Shown: one piece after another, positions 32,601 through 60,105 of the stretch | How the letters are laid out: every line of letters starts with the position of its first letter | How positions within the stretch are numbered: position 1 is the stretch's first letter | From: Dysidea avara | Taxonomy: Eukaryota > Porifera > Demospongiae > Dictyoceratida > Dysideidae | NCBI RefSeq assembly: GCF_963678975.1 | Contig: NC_089278.1 | Location: 13,373,959-13,437,958, forward strand | DNA length: 64,000 nt | Direction: 5' to 3' | Notes under the pieces: model-generated | What the model saw: only the letters and a program-made list of their open reading frames with translations | What the model was told of the DNA's origin: nothing | The model's database searches: none | Program-made: the position numbers and the translations under genes

Positions 32601-34948
32601 GAAAAATTTGTGTGTGATAAGAACTATTTATTGTTTTATATTGCACGTATGTATGTATGTATCCATCCATAATGCGGGTGATGTCATGTGAGTGTGCATG
32701 CAATAGTCCCGCCCTCTTTTAAAATGAAGAGTTGTTGCTAGAAGTTGTAGCTGGCTAAGAACAGAGTTGTCAGAAACCCTGAGGTGTTACATTTGGGGGC
32801 TTGTCCGGGGAGAACAGCCGAGAGATAACAGAGAAGAAAACGACGGCATTCGTGCAATAGCCCATTTGAAGTTGGAGGTTGGGCTAACAGCTGATAGCTA
32901 CTTGTAACCACAAGTGGAAACTCTGTTGTACTGTGGGGAAGACGTGATAACATGAAGAATGGCCTTGCTGAGTGAACTAGAGGAGGTGGGACAACTGGAT
33001 CAGAACTGGACGAATTGCATCAACTTCTTCATGAGAGCCAGGAGAGAGAGAGTTTGGCTGTGGAGGAAGTTGAGACGGCGAGAACTAAAGTTGATAGCCT
33101 GAGAGAGGAGGTGAAACGACTAAAGGGGGAAGCACTGGAATCGTCAGCAGTGGAGCAGGAGTATGTCCGGGCTAAGCTCGAGCTGGAGGTTGAAAAGGCA
33201 GTGCTGCAAGAGAAACAAAGGTGGCAGGAAACTGAAGATAAACTACTGAAAGAATTGGCCAAAGTTACGGAACAACTGAGTAATAGTGATGGAGTAATGG
33301 CTTTACGTAGATCAGTGAATAGCACATCGATATCACAGTGAGGATGCTTAATCTTAAGAGGGGGGAATGTGATAATAACTATTTATTGTTTTCTATTGCG
33401 CGTATGTATGTATGTATGTGTGTATCCGTAATGCGGGCGATGTCATGTGCATGCGATAGTCCTGCCCTCTTTTAAAATAAAGAGTTGTTGCTAACGCGAA
33501 GTAGAAGTGGTAGCTACTACAGCGGAGTCGTCAGTAACCCCGAGGTGTTACATGCACGAATGACACAAATCCTTATAAACAAAGCTCTTTCACTATTATG
33601 TTCACTTCTATGAATCTCTACTTTACTACTACTCACTTAACAACAGCAAATTGCTTCTTGTTACAAAGCCACGCGCTGTAACATGCAGCATGGCAGAGAC
33701 ATTTCATCTCCATAACAACCATTTTCAGTCGGCCATATTGTTGTGCATATTTGTCAAATTTGTACACCCGGGGTCTACAGAGAAAGTTGAAATTACTGCG
33801 CACGTTCTGAACACAACAAATGGAAAAAACCATGGTGGATGGACATCAAGGTTAGTATTAACATATATAACAGACAGGCTAACCTGTAAAGCAGCTCAAA
33901 AATTCCCCATGCAACACTCGATACAGTTGTACAACAATACGGCTGACATATGGTATAATAATCAAGGAATTATGGTGCCTATTTTTGTTACTATGGAAAT
34001 GGAATATCTCTATTTATTACATAAATGTAATCACGTGATGCAATAAAATGAATTTTTGTGCTAACATTATGGCTTCTTTCTGTATGGTTTCTAATTAGGC
34101 TGAATTAGCTGAGTTTCCTGTATACCATAACCAAGTTGATCGTTTCTGTACCAGTGTGAATAGTCTGGTGCAACCACCCCTTCAATTAGAATCATAATTC
34201 CTAACTGAAGGGGTAGCCACACCAGACTATGGCGTGACATTCATAACAGTACGTGACAATAGTGACAGTATCAAGTAGTTACTATGCCGCACTACAATGA
34301 CGTTTGTCTTGTCCAGAAAGTAAGCTATTAAGAAGCAAAGTGTAAGTAGTAGCGAGATCTATCCCTTGACTTTATTGTGTCAGAGCCACACCGTGACATT
34401 GGTGTATTGAACAACTATATCTAAATGCTAATGATGCTTCTTGTCTTTTCCAGAAAGTAAGTTAACAGTAAGGACAATTTATTTTTGGCTTTGCTGATTT
34501 TCGTTTGGTAACTAACCACCGGCAAGACCACAGGTTGCTAGCTTAGTAAACCTGCCACAGGTTTCTATTGGATTTAGTAACTCAGACAACAAATGAAAAT
34601 ATTATGTAAAATTTTCTAAATTCTGGAATCCACCTGTCTTCATTGCCACCTTGTGGTGAGAAACCAATTAATGTGGTCTAAACATAATGAGATACATGAG
34701 TGTGTACCTTAGCAAGGATTTCTTCTGCCTTTTCTTGAGCTTCCTTCTCAATGAAGCTTTTCATATGTTCAATCTACGAACATTAGAACAAACACTAGTT
34801 ACTGCACATATTATTTGTGGACAATAATTGCTTATGAAACACATTTTTGGTGCAATTCTAATAAATGCCCATCACATTGCATTTTTATGTAGAAATAGAA
34901 TATTACGCTACAGATTACCTGTTTGTCTACTTCTTGATCAGTTAACAT
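29696..34948 (-). CDS. ATP6V1E: V-type proton ATPase subunit E, nine exons (224 aa)
   Basis: Subunit E is a peripheral-stalk component of the V1 sector that couples ATP hydrolysis to proton pumping in acidic organelles. Exons 34948-34919, 34773-34708, 31142-31033, 30979-30913, 30824-30735, 30522-30454, 30401-30310, 29899-29812 and 29758-29696 join in phase (224 aa; human E1 226). Family landmarks: [19 protein letters not shown] (long N-terminal helix), [52 protein letters not shown] and the C-terminal [10 protein letters not shown]. The start [10 protein letters not shown] matches MALSDADVQKQ. The 3.6-kb intron 2 contains a miniature LTR element; intron 7 holds a tRNA-Thr gene on the other strand. 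Shares a 170-bp promoter with the COX8-like gene. Confidence 0.95.
29963..30036 (+). tRNA. tRNA-Thr(AGT): tRNA-Thr (anticodon AGT)
   Basis: Full cloverleaf: acceptor GGCGCCA/TGGTGCC (one G-U pair), D-arm with TTAGTTGGTTAAAGC, anticodon arm CCTGT-CTAGTAA-ACAGG with AGT, and T-arm CCCGG-TTCGAAT-CCGGG. The B box GGTTCGAATCC is canonical and a long T run (Pol III terminator) starts at 30036. There is no intron and CCA is not encoded, as expected in eukaryotes. It lies inside intron 7 of the V-ATPase E gene, antisense to it. Confidence 0.97.
32613..33552 (+). mobile_element. Miniature LTR retrotransposon (TRIM-like), about 0.94 kb
   Basis: LTRs at 32613-32791 and 33368-33552 (179 and 185 bp, clearly alike, both TGTGATAA... 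to ...GAGGTGTTACA) flank a short interior. Directly after the left LTR is TTTGGGGGCTTGTCCGGGG, like the tRNA-Pro primer site of gammaretroviruses and other LTR elements; a purine tract (AAGAGGGGGGAA) precedes the right LTR. The only open frame (33015-33338) predicts a charged coiled coil and no recognisable enzyme, so it is non-autonomous. Age: modest, as the LTRs differ at several sites plus small indels. I see no clear target duplication. It lies in intron 2 of the V-ATPase E gene, antisense to it. Confidence 0.85.
34163..34236. repeat. Short inverted repeat/MITE remnant
   Basis: AGTCTGGTG..ACC.CCCCTTCAATTAG pairs with CTAACTGAAGGGG..CCACACCAGACT around a 10-base loop; about 30-bp arms in intron 2 of V-ATPase E. 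Confidence 0.65.
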
Positions 34949-35118
34949 CTTGCCGTTGGTCTTGCGTACTCACAACTTGGTAAATGAAGAAAAGGTTAGT
35001 CTACTTAATAGCGCCTCTTCAGACGATTAATTTTATTTGTGCGCATGCAAGTAATGACGTCAACTGACGCGTCACGCGAGCAACGCGTTTCACATTCAAC
35101 TCTTACACCCGTCTTAGA
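34949..35118. promoter_or_regulatory. Head-to-head promoter of V-ATPase E and the COX8-like gene
   Basis: A 170-bp gap between divergent starts. It contains GCGCATGC (35041-35048, NRF-1-like) and a perfect CRE, TGACGTCA (35055-35062), followed by GACGCGTCACGCG. Both site types are common at housekeeping and mitochondrial promoters in animals; use here is inferred. Confidence 0.65.
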
Positions 35119-35390
35119 ATGCTCCCAAGAACACTAGTACGTGTTTACAGGCCACTTACCTGTAAAACACCTATAAGAAATGCCACAACTGGGCAACAGC
35201 TACTACCATCAAATCAAAATGTTAGTAGTTATGGCTATATAGCAGCAATAACATTTTGATTTAATGTTGTTTCTACACACATCAGAAACCAGCTCTGCCA
35301 GGACTTGTCGTTGCCATTGGATTGGCACTATCAATGTTTGGACCAGCGGCTCTATTTCTGAAGAACCTTCCCAAACCAACATCCAAGTGA
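35119..35390 (+). CDS. Small mitochondrial membrane protein, COX8-like (two exons, 68 aa)
   Basis: Exons 35119-35220 and 35286-35390 join in phase 0 into 68 residues. The first ~30 are rich in Arg/Lys/Thr/Leu without acids (MLPRTLVRVYRPLTCKTPIR), a typical import presequence. The second exon encodes one transmembrane helix (PGLVVAIGLALSMFGPAALF) followed by LKNLPKPTSK. Length, presequence and the helix-plus-Pro-plus-short-basic-tail plan match cytochrome c oxidase subunit 8 (about 69 aa), but sequence support is thin and another small inner-membrane subunit is possible. AATAAA lies at about 35464. The 3' end faces that of GDP-fucose synthase with only 112 bp between stops. Confidence 0.6.
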
Positions 35391-35502
35391 CACAACTACC
35401 TTGAACACTGCAACTGACAACATGTGTTTTGTTTGAAATATACATTATGTCATACATGTGTCAAATAAATCACTATACAAAGGACCCTAATATCTACTGT
35501 CA

Positions 35503-44018
<8,516 letters not shown>

Positions 44019-44198
44019 AGAAACCTAGATAGAAACGTTAAGCCTGATAAGTTACCAGCGCTTACGAAGTTGTGCTTTTTTATTAGCGCACCATTACTGA
44101 GGTCTATATAAGCGCGCAATTCCTCAAGAAACAGCGTACCGGGGTAGTAACCGTGTAACTTCAACTTCAAGTCGTGGAGCAAAGCGTTTGTGTAAACT
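44019..44198. promoter_or_regulatory. Head-to-head promoter of GFUS and TOLLIP
   Basis: A 180-bp gap between divergent starts. TATATAAG at 44105-44112, read towards TOLLIP, is a TATA-like box 87 bp upstream of its ATG; GCGCGC follows directly. Confidence 0.6.
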
Positions 44199-47796
<3,598 letters not shown>

Positions 47797-48339
47797 CTAT
47801 GTATTATTATTATTATTAGTGACTAGACTGGATCACCGCATACATAACACACACACACACACGAAACTCTGTCATGCTACTTGACTGTTTTTAAATCTTG
47901 TTACACACAAATATTAATTGAATTTGTATATTATACTCTGAAATGATGTGTAGTAATTAGATACAATTTAGTGGTTGTGACCACAAATTCAGCTTGGTGG
48001 TTTCATATTGCCAGGAATAATATACCGTATTGTCCTGAATAGTGGCCCGGGCATTTATTTCTTTTGAGCAACTTTCACCCAGGCCTAGGTGAAAAGCTAC
48101 TTCAGTAAAATAAATGTGTAGGCAACTTTTTACCCAGGCCACTATTTGAGGCAACACGGTAATAAAGTTTGCTACAATGCATGCCTAAGTGATGAACATG
48201 CTGTGTAGCACTTGTGGCATTAATTATGACAATTGAATCTTGCTTGGGATTGAAAGGCTAATGACAGATAATTTAGTTGGCAATCATGATGTCATACAAC
48301 CAGCACATTGTATATGAAAGTATGTTGCAAAGTGTGAAT
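47797..48339. other. Convergent spacer between TOLLIP and the SDR gene
   Basis: Holds a short ACACAC run and the TA-flanked MITE at 48025-48159; otherwise 3' UTR sequence. Confidence 0.5.
48025..48159. mobile_element. Tc1/mariner-type MITE (135 bp) with TA target duplication
   Basis: CCGTATTGTCCTGAATAGTGG and (inverted) CCGTGTTGCCTCAAATAGTGG are flanked by TA on both sides. Inner arms (CACCCAGGCC / ACCCAGGCC) also pair. Confidence 0.8.
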
Positions 48340-52943
<4,604 letters not shown>

Positions 52944-52981
52944 TGTGAGTACTAAAGGACAGCTGAGTCTGAAACGAGGTC

Positions 52982-53673
52982 TGAAAGATCACGGTTCAAC
53001 TGAATCACGTGACGTAAGCTGTGCCATTGATTCAGTCGAGTTGACTGTGGACACATCTTTTTTTATTTTTATTTTTTTTTTATTTATTTATTTTTTTTTA
53101 AAGAAAGAAGAACCGGCCCAAGTTGGCACTCCCATCCACCACACTCTACTCTACGCTAAGATGTTCTATAAAATGGGTTTAGCCTATTCCTACACCTACA
53201 GAGCTACTGAAACAGGACCTACAGAACACAGAATAGAAAAAAAAAAAGGAAATGGGGCTTAAACGGCCCCAAGACGCCCCTCCCCCCAGTGCAAGGTCAA
53301 CTGATGCTGGAACATGACCCTTAAAGGGATGACCAGAGGAGGAGCGAGAACCCCTTATGCACATGATGGCAGAGTGCAATAAGGAGAAGCCAAGACGGCA
53401 GCGAAGCCAGCTCATCACCCTACAGTAGGGTGATTTCCACTTACAAGATAGGAGGAAGGCCAGGCGCTTGTAAGCCACAGTGGTGGAGGCACCCATGCCT
53501 CCAGAAGTTGAAAAAAAACAAGAGGACTAAAATTACCATGTTCCACCTCTCGCACTCTCTCCTCATACTGACGGACACATGTATGAAAAAATAAATAAAT
53601 GAAAGATCACGGTTCAACTGAATCACGTGACGTCAGCTGTGCCATTGATCAGTCGAGTTGACTGTGGACACAT
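52982..53673. mobile_element. Retroposon-like insertion flanked by a 75-bp direct repeat, upstream of the SDR gene
   Basis: 52982-53056 and 53600-53673 are near-identical copies (TGAAAGATCACGGTTCAACT... to GTGGACACAT), differing by one substitution and one base of length. Between them lie a T-rich run (53057-53100), about 470 bp of GC-richer unique sequence and an A-rich end with AAATAAATAAATG. The repeat includes CACGTGACGT(A/C)AG, a CRE/E-box-like site of the SDR promoter, so the promoter element has been doubled. A poly-A/T-bearing insert suggests a retroposon; 75 bp is unusually long for a target duplication. Confidence 0.6.
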
Positions 53674-56571
53674 GTATGATGCGCACACTGTACAAAATTT
53701 CAATGCTTTATAATGCAGGAGGATCAGATGACTAGTTATTCATGTTCACCCAGCTAATGGTGGCTTGTTATCTGTGGCTCACAAAAAGTCAGTGCACTGA
53801 AAATTCAACCAGTTATTTACTGGTGAACAAGTTATTAAACAAGGAGTAGTAGCAATCAATAGGATTTCTTATGACGGTAACTCCAGGCAACAGTACAACT
53901 ATGTATAGCCAAGACTACAGCAGCAGTGGGTAACTCGACACAGACAACAGTGGGTAACTCGACACAGACAACAGTGGGTGACTGTAGCCAGTACATTATG
54001 TATAGCTACATATAGGATTTCTGTATTGTCACATAATCATCCCTGGTGCTGATCTAGATCTACAACGTAAAGTGATGACTTATAGACATTCTACTATAGT
54101 CAGTTCGTGTTCACCCAAATACAAAGAGGTGAACATTTGTTCACTCCCAATGGTTAAGGTTAGCTATAGTTGTGTATTTAAATGTATGGGATATTTTAAT
54201 AAGGCAAGTAAAGCTTCATAGCTCACTTGTTTTTGCTTGTATCAAAGTACTTTTTGATAAGTATTTAAAGTGCTACTAAATATTTGGGCAAGTGCAGCTG
54301 GTTCATGTAACAAAAGTTATCACAAGAAACGAGGGCTCAGGTGAGCGTGAACCAACTAGCTATACTACACAATGTGCACAAGTAGAAGGAAAAGGTAGGA
54401 ATCTATACCCATGACTGAATTAGGGATTAATAGTTTATCTGCAAGTATCAGGGGTATATTTAAGGGATTTCCTGGGGTTCCAAAAACCCCCTTTGAAATG
54501 TGAACTTGTGGGCCTGCAGCAGGAACACCACACCATCACAGTTTGGCTGCACAAATATACAGAATACAGAAAAAATGGGAATAGAGCAGAGTAGTATAAC
54601 TACGGATGAAGATCAAGATATTTTAATAGAGCAGTCAGATGTATTCTAATAAAGCTGTCAAACAGATTGGATTGCAATTTAAATGGGTATAATGCAAAAC
54701 TAAACTTGAAAGTGTTGAGTTTTTAATTGGAGAATTTGGATTTTGTATCACTACAGTACAGTACTCCTGACCAGCCCTATAAACCATAATTACGTGATAG
54801 GACTTAAAGGGAACCAGGAAACTAGCATATATTGAAATTTAATAGTTTGTTCATAGGTAGTAAACTTTGAAGTACAAAATTTATCAGTGGCTGGGGGCTG
54901 CTCCCCTAGCAATTATCTGGAAACCACCTTGGAAAAATCCTAGATACATCCCTGTAGATGTCCTCCCTTGTTTCACTATGTGGTTATGATCCCTAATCAA
55001 AGTTCCTAATTTATCCTTCTGCTTGTTTGTTTACTTTTTATAACATAATTATGACTGCACCTACTGCATCAAAAGAAAGAATGCATGGCGTCATACTCCA
55101 TGTTTTCGTCTGAACGCACACCCAAACTATCAACTACTGATAAAGTGAAGTAGCAATTACACTTCATTTTCAGCTATGTTCACCCTGCATGTTACACAGC
55201 ATTACAACCAAGAAGTGCTTCTACAATCGATCTAGTTGCTATTAAAATGTAAGGAAATCATCATGCGCTAGTTACTGCAATTCAACACCTTGCATTGTCA
55301 CTCAACTGAAGATAAATGGGATATGAAGAAGGACAACGCTAAGTCCATGATGCATGCATGTTATGGTATGCCAAAAGGCATGTGTTGGGCTGAAAATAGT
55401 GAAAAATCAAGGCCTTAGCTAGAAACTTCCACTGAATAGAAAAGATTCATATAGCTTCATAGCAGCTTATGGTAAGTCGTGCTGAACTTCTCACAAAAAA
55501 TATTGATCAGAAACAATATGTTCATGGTGCCCCTTCAGTTAGTTAGTTATAACCAAGCGCAAAAGTGTCTTCTTGCAAATCTCTGTGATCCGGTCCTAAT
55601 ATACAGAACTACTGTATTAGCTCTTAGATGGCTTAGTGGTTGTGATGTTTAACAATTACTGCACTTAGGTGGGTTATTGGTTCTAACACTTTTGTCTACA
55701 TGGTGATAACCTAAGCCCTTTATCCCAATGAGAGATGAACACTTGGTATGTTCAAGCAAGCTTTTTCATAATAATACCTATATAGCCTGTACCACAAACA
55801 CACTGGGTGGCTTTTAATCAAATTGACACTTTTATTATAGTGATAGAGTGATAGGTGTTGAGTATGGGAAACCATTGCACAATATAGGTATTCTTTGTGT
55901 CAATGATTTACTCCTGTTTAACACTCTCCCTTCAGTACTTGGTTCAAGCATTCAAGCAATTAAAACCTGAATCCATCACACATGGTCACAGTAGTGCTCG
56001 TGTAATACAGGGGGAAAGCAACTGTCTCTTCCACCAGGTAAGAAGGATATTAGTAATGTTTTAAAGGTGTAACAGGCAACATCTACATAAAAGCATTTGC
56101 CTGAAATATCAATGGTGTGGAGCTAGATAGAGTATGAGGGGTATATAGACACCTTGAGATTCCAGCATGCTGCGTGGGAACATTCAGTGGGACTATACAA
56201 GTGATAGATGCATAATTACATATCAGATACTTTGAAATGAAATTAATAGGAAGCATTGACATTCCACAGCTGTTATCTGAGATAGTTGCATTGATTAAAA
56301 TGCGTCCCTACAAGTATGATGTGGGTACACACCAGTACTCCCTGTACTGACGGGAAAAATAAGGGAATCTACAAACAAATTTGTCCCCAGTAGCTACTGA
56401 GTAGGGAAATAATTTGAAAATGAGTACAGGCCCACAGCCCAACCACACAAACTCATACACATGACACAAATTACCCATCAACTGTGGAAGGGACTGGACA
56501 AATCCTATTCCCTTGGCATATAGCAAACTGTCAAATCCAAGCCTCACTGTACCACCTAATTAACTCCCACA
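53674..56571. other. Intergenic, no gene seen
   Basis: Contains a 23-24 bp tandem repeat, CAGTGGGTAACTCGACACAGA (x2.5, 53931-53985), a dispersed-motif pair at 54618-54660, and decayed foldback pieces near 54960-55080. The phrase AACCAAGCGCAAAAGTGTCTTC near 55555 is shared with 11585. The open frame around 56308-56547 has no recognisable domain. Confidence 0.5.
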
Positions 56572-57200
56572 CAGAGTTGGGGAAGTTACCTTTTCAAAGT
56601 AATATATTATATATTACATAATACTTTCTACACAATGAAATATATTACAGTTACATATTACTTAAAATAAAATGTAACTTAATAATATTACATATTAAGT
56701 TACTTGTGAAATGTAACTTAATATTATTAGCTGTAAATATTAAAGTTACTGAATGCAAGTAACTTCACGTACTTTAATATTATGAATTAAATTAACACTT
56801 CAGCATATATGCATGCAAACCACACAGACGGTGGGCATTAATAGCAATGGTCTATGTGATCACGTGGTACGCATCAGTCCACTGGACCGGGCAGCATCCT
56901 TTAATATTGGTGAAAGGTTAATGGATTGAGGTAATGGATCACTGAGTAGTTTAATGGCCATTTGTAATGCATTACTGGCTCATTGTTGCTCATAGTATTA
57001 CTCGTTACATCGCACTGATCGCTACTCGTTACCTTGCTCGTTACGTAATATTATTACTTTGTTCGTTACTAGTAACGAGTTAATAGTTTCTAAAAGTAAC
57101 TTACGTTATATTACATGCATTTCACAATGTAACGTGTTATATTACTTCAACTCGCACGTAACGCGTTATATTACGTAGCTAACACGTTACCCCATCTCCG
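56572..57200. mobile_element. Non-autonomous hAT transposon (629 bp), CAGAGTTGGGG ends
   Basis: Ends CAGAGTTGGGGAAGTTAC and (inverted) CGGAGATGGGGTAACGTG are flanked by a perfect 8-bp duplication, CTCCCACA (56564-56571 and 57201-57208). The interior is dominated by GTAACTTAATATTA / GTTATATTACG-type subterminal repeats. The exact duplication implies relative youth. Confidence 0.9.
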
Positions 57201-57436
57201 CTCCCACATAATATAGCCCGCTGCTTGGGGGGAGGGTAAGGGGGAATTATTGGCCCATATAGACTATATACTACTATTCACCAATCCGATGTAATGTACT
57301 AGAGCCACAAATATAAGTACGTTGTACCCTTAGGCCTGTATTAAACATTCTAGTGATTCCTGTTGCTGATATACTGTTCTTAACATACAGTATGATAGTA
57401 CTGTATAGTAGGGACCACAAAGGAGTAGATGTCACG

Positions 57437-58324
57437 CAGGGGCGGATCCAGGAGTTGGCAAGGGGAGGGGCACAAACAGACTAAGCCGGTGTAAGTGGTT
57501 TGGGGAGAGCCAGATTCTTTGTCTCGCGTGGCCAGACCGCTTTTTTCTCTTTTCATTGGGTAGGGAGAAAAAAGGGTCTGGAACAGTTAGAATCCCACAC
57601 TCGTCTTGGCACTCCCCGGATTAACCAAAGAAACGTGATGCGTTTCAAATAGTAGCCGCTTGCGTCAATCAATTACAAGCGCGTATTTATGAACCTATCC
57701 GCATCTAAAGCTGCCTTTGAGGCGATAATAGATTGAATCGATTGTTAGTTGTTTAAGTAAGTTAAGTCTTTGTTTATTGTTGTACTGTGGCATTCATGTT
57801 ACAATGGAGTTTAAGCGCACTTGTGACGTAGCCTCGTGACGTGTCAAGACGATTGTGGGATTTGAACTGTTCCAGACCCTTTTTTCTCCCTACCCAATGA
57901 CAAAGAGAAAAAAGCGGTCTGGCCACGCGAGATTACCAGATTCTCTAGTTCAGTGCTGCATTTTTGGAGCAGCAAATAATCACCTCTTAGTAGTGTCTCA
58001 CTGTTGATTTTTACCTTCTCAGATGGTTGTGAAGTCTTTTTAAAAGGCTCTGAATGTCTTAAACAACTGCAACACGATAATTATTTTTAGAGGCGCTTAG
58101 TACTACGAAGGTGCTGGGTGACAACTTCACAGCTAGTTTGAGTTTGGTTCGCTTTGGTTTCAGGTGAATTTGTAATAAATGCTAGTAAAATGTGCATATT
58201 TTCATGAGTTTCTTGAGTTTAGTAGCTATTTTAATCAGAAGTATGACTGACTCCTCCACAAGGTGAGGAATGGGGGGGGAGGGGGGGCATTTGCCCCAAA
58301 TTCCCCATCCTGGATCCGCCATTG
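57437..58324. mobile_element. Non-autonomous hAT-like element (about 888 bp) split by a younger MITE
   Basis: Ends CAGGGGCGGATCCAGGA and (inverted) CAATGGCGGATCCAGGA. The flanking octamers ATGTCACG and ATGTGGCC agree only partly, so the insertion is old. It contains the 57522-57932 MITE. G-rich subterminal tracts pair weakly. Confidence 0.75.
57522..57932. mobile_element. MITE, TCTCGCGTGGCCAGACC family, copy 2 (411 bp), nested
   Basis: About 65-bp inverted ends: TCTCGCGTGGCCAGACCGCT... and ...AGCGGTCTGGCCACGCGAGA. Same ends as 9558-9993, with the inner CCCTTTTTTCTC/CCCAAT blocks also shared. Confidence 0.88.
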
Positions 58325-58439
58325 ATGTGGCCCATGAAATAATATCACCCAAAAACCACCTTCAATTTTCCAAGACGACAATGAGGCAGTATTGGTTAGG
58401 TAAAACTAAGCCCAATCAAGCTTTCGGATTGACCCGAAA

Positions 58440-58980
58440 CACTTTTCAATAAGTTGGTATGGAATTTTTTTTAAAACTATTTAATGGAATTTTCTACTGA
58501 CTGACTGAGTAAGTAACTGACTTCAGACAAGCATAACTTGATAACGGCTAAGGCTACAGGCTCGATTTTTTCACTGTTTGGCGTCGCTTTGGCCCAAGAG
58601 GTGCCTTTTGATACACCACAGTACGCACAATGCATTTTTCATGGACTTACCAGTGTCCTCCTTTGTGTCCCATTCACCTTTGCTGACAGTGAAAAGTGTT
58701 GATTGGCGGTAGCACATGATGGCTTCCCTTCAAAATAGAAATCATCCGTATTGTATTTTTCATAGCGGCTATACTCTGTTTTTCCGGAGTGCTTTTCGAA
58801 CAATTCTTGATTCATACTGCTGTGTAACAGATTGAACATAACCGATAACAAAGCGTAATGGATACTTCACTTTTCAGACGATAACTGGGGTGTGCGGTGC
58901 CATTTTTTTGGTATGTGTGGATTGCAGAGGTGATTTTCGAACAGTTCTTGATTTGTAATGTTGTGTAACGGGGTTGAACA
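58440..58980. repeat. Dispersed repeat, copy 2
   Basis: Matches the blocks of 11640-11960 in order, and adds two tandem-like copies of a GATTGCAGAGGTGATTTTCGAACA / TGTTTTTCCGGAGTGCTTTTCGAACAATTCTTGATT unit ending in TGTAACAGATTGAACAT / TGTAACGGGGTTGAACAT. Confidence 0.65.
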
Positions 58981-59119
58981 TCATCTGCCAACAAAGTATA
59001 ATGGATACTTCACTTTTCTGACGATAACTGATATAGCTGGGGCGCGCAGTGCCATTTCAGACGCGGTATGCGTAGGTTCATCAATCATAATAATTAGCTA
59101 TTTACAAAAAGTTAACAAG

Positions 59120-59418
59120 CAAGTACACAAAAAAATTTGGAATTTTCAACTAAAGTAGGGACCATAGCACATCAATAAAAAGTACTGAAACAAGCTGGAG
59201 TAGTGCATGATATTAAATCACAGTAAAACAATAAGAAGTGTTATATCCCTACTGTGCTCAAGATACCATAACAGAAATGTACAGTCGAGATATAACACTT
59301 CTTATTGTTTTACTTTGATTTAATATCGTGCACTACTCCAGCTTGTTTCAGTACTTTTTATCGATGTGCTATGGTCCCTACTCTAGTTGAAAATTCCAAT
59401 TTTTGTTGTGTGTACTTG
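59120..59418. mobile_element. Full-length foldback palindrome (299 bp)
   Basis: CAAGTACACAAAAAAATTTG...CTAAAGTAGGGACCATAGCAC at left pairs with ...GTGCTATGGTCCCTACTCTAG...GTGTGTACTTG at right, giving about 120-bp arms, nearly perfect. Same core as 13391-13590. Confidence 0.85.
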
Positions 59419-60105
59419 TAAGTTATGTACTAGGCACACTATTCATATTGTATAGGCTGAGCCTTTGGGTAATGCCAGCATCTTGTTGCCTACCCAGTTC
59501 AAGGGGGTGTCACACAGGCTCTTGCTGTAGGTAGATCTGCAACCATCAAACTCTAAGTCATTGGTCAAGGCCACAGAATTGCTCTACAGTGAGTCAAGAC
59601 GAGACAAAGAGTTCAAAACCCACAATCGAAACTATGTGTATTTAAAACCAAGTTTACTGAACTCACAAGACATAAGAATTTGTTATAAAACTTTCGTTAT
59701 GAATGTAGTGCTGTTTCTTCCACAGCTGTATGTAGCACGCCCCAAGAAATTATTATACTAAGTTACAAGCTCAAGTGCACATTGGAAAATAGGCTCGAAT
59801 AAAGCAGCGGTCAAAACCAGAAAAGAAATGTTTAGGCCACTCCAACAAAATTCAGTGTTTCCCATTTCATTGACCTTTAAAATGCATGCGGCCGGGCGGT
59901 TCATTATCCATTATTCATTATAGATATTTCCACAAATTTTCGAAATTCATAACTATCTTACAGGTAAGAAATAGAGTAGAAATATTTAAACTAAGAACCT
60001 TAACAGTGAAAAGCTAGCTAAATGGGCTTGGCTGAATGCTAAACTAATTGTTTAAAGGGATACACAAAAGGAATGTACAAGGTTACTGCTATACTGCCTA
60101 TGCAG

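Noticed and set aside
33029-33325. Minus-strand Ser-rich frame in the miniature LTR element
   Set aside because: Antisense shadow of the charged coiled-coil frame.
53179-53496. 105-codon minus-strand frame in the promoter insert
   Set aside because: Falls wholly inside the retroposon-like insert and reads through its A-rich tail as poly-Phe; no domain.
56308-56547. 79-codon minus-strand frame
   Set aside because: No recognisable domain, no splice-linked neighbours, borders a hAT insertion; likely chance.
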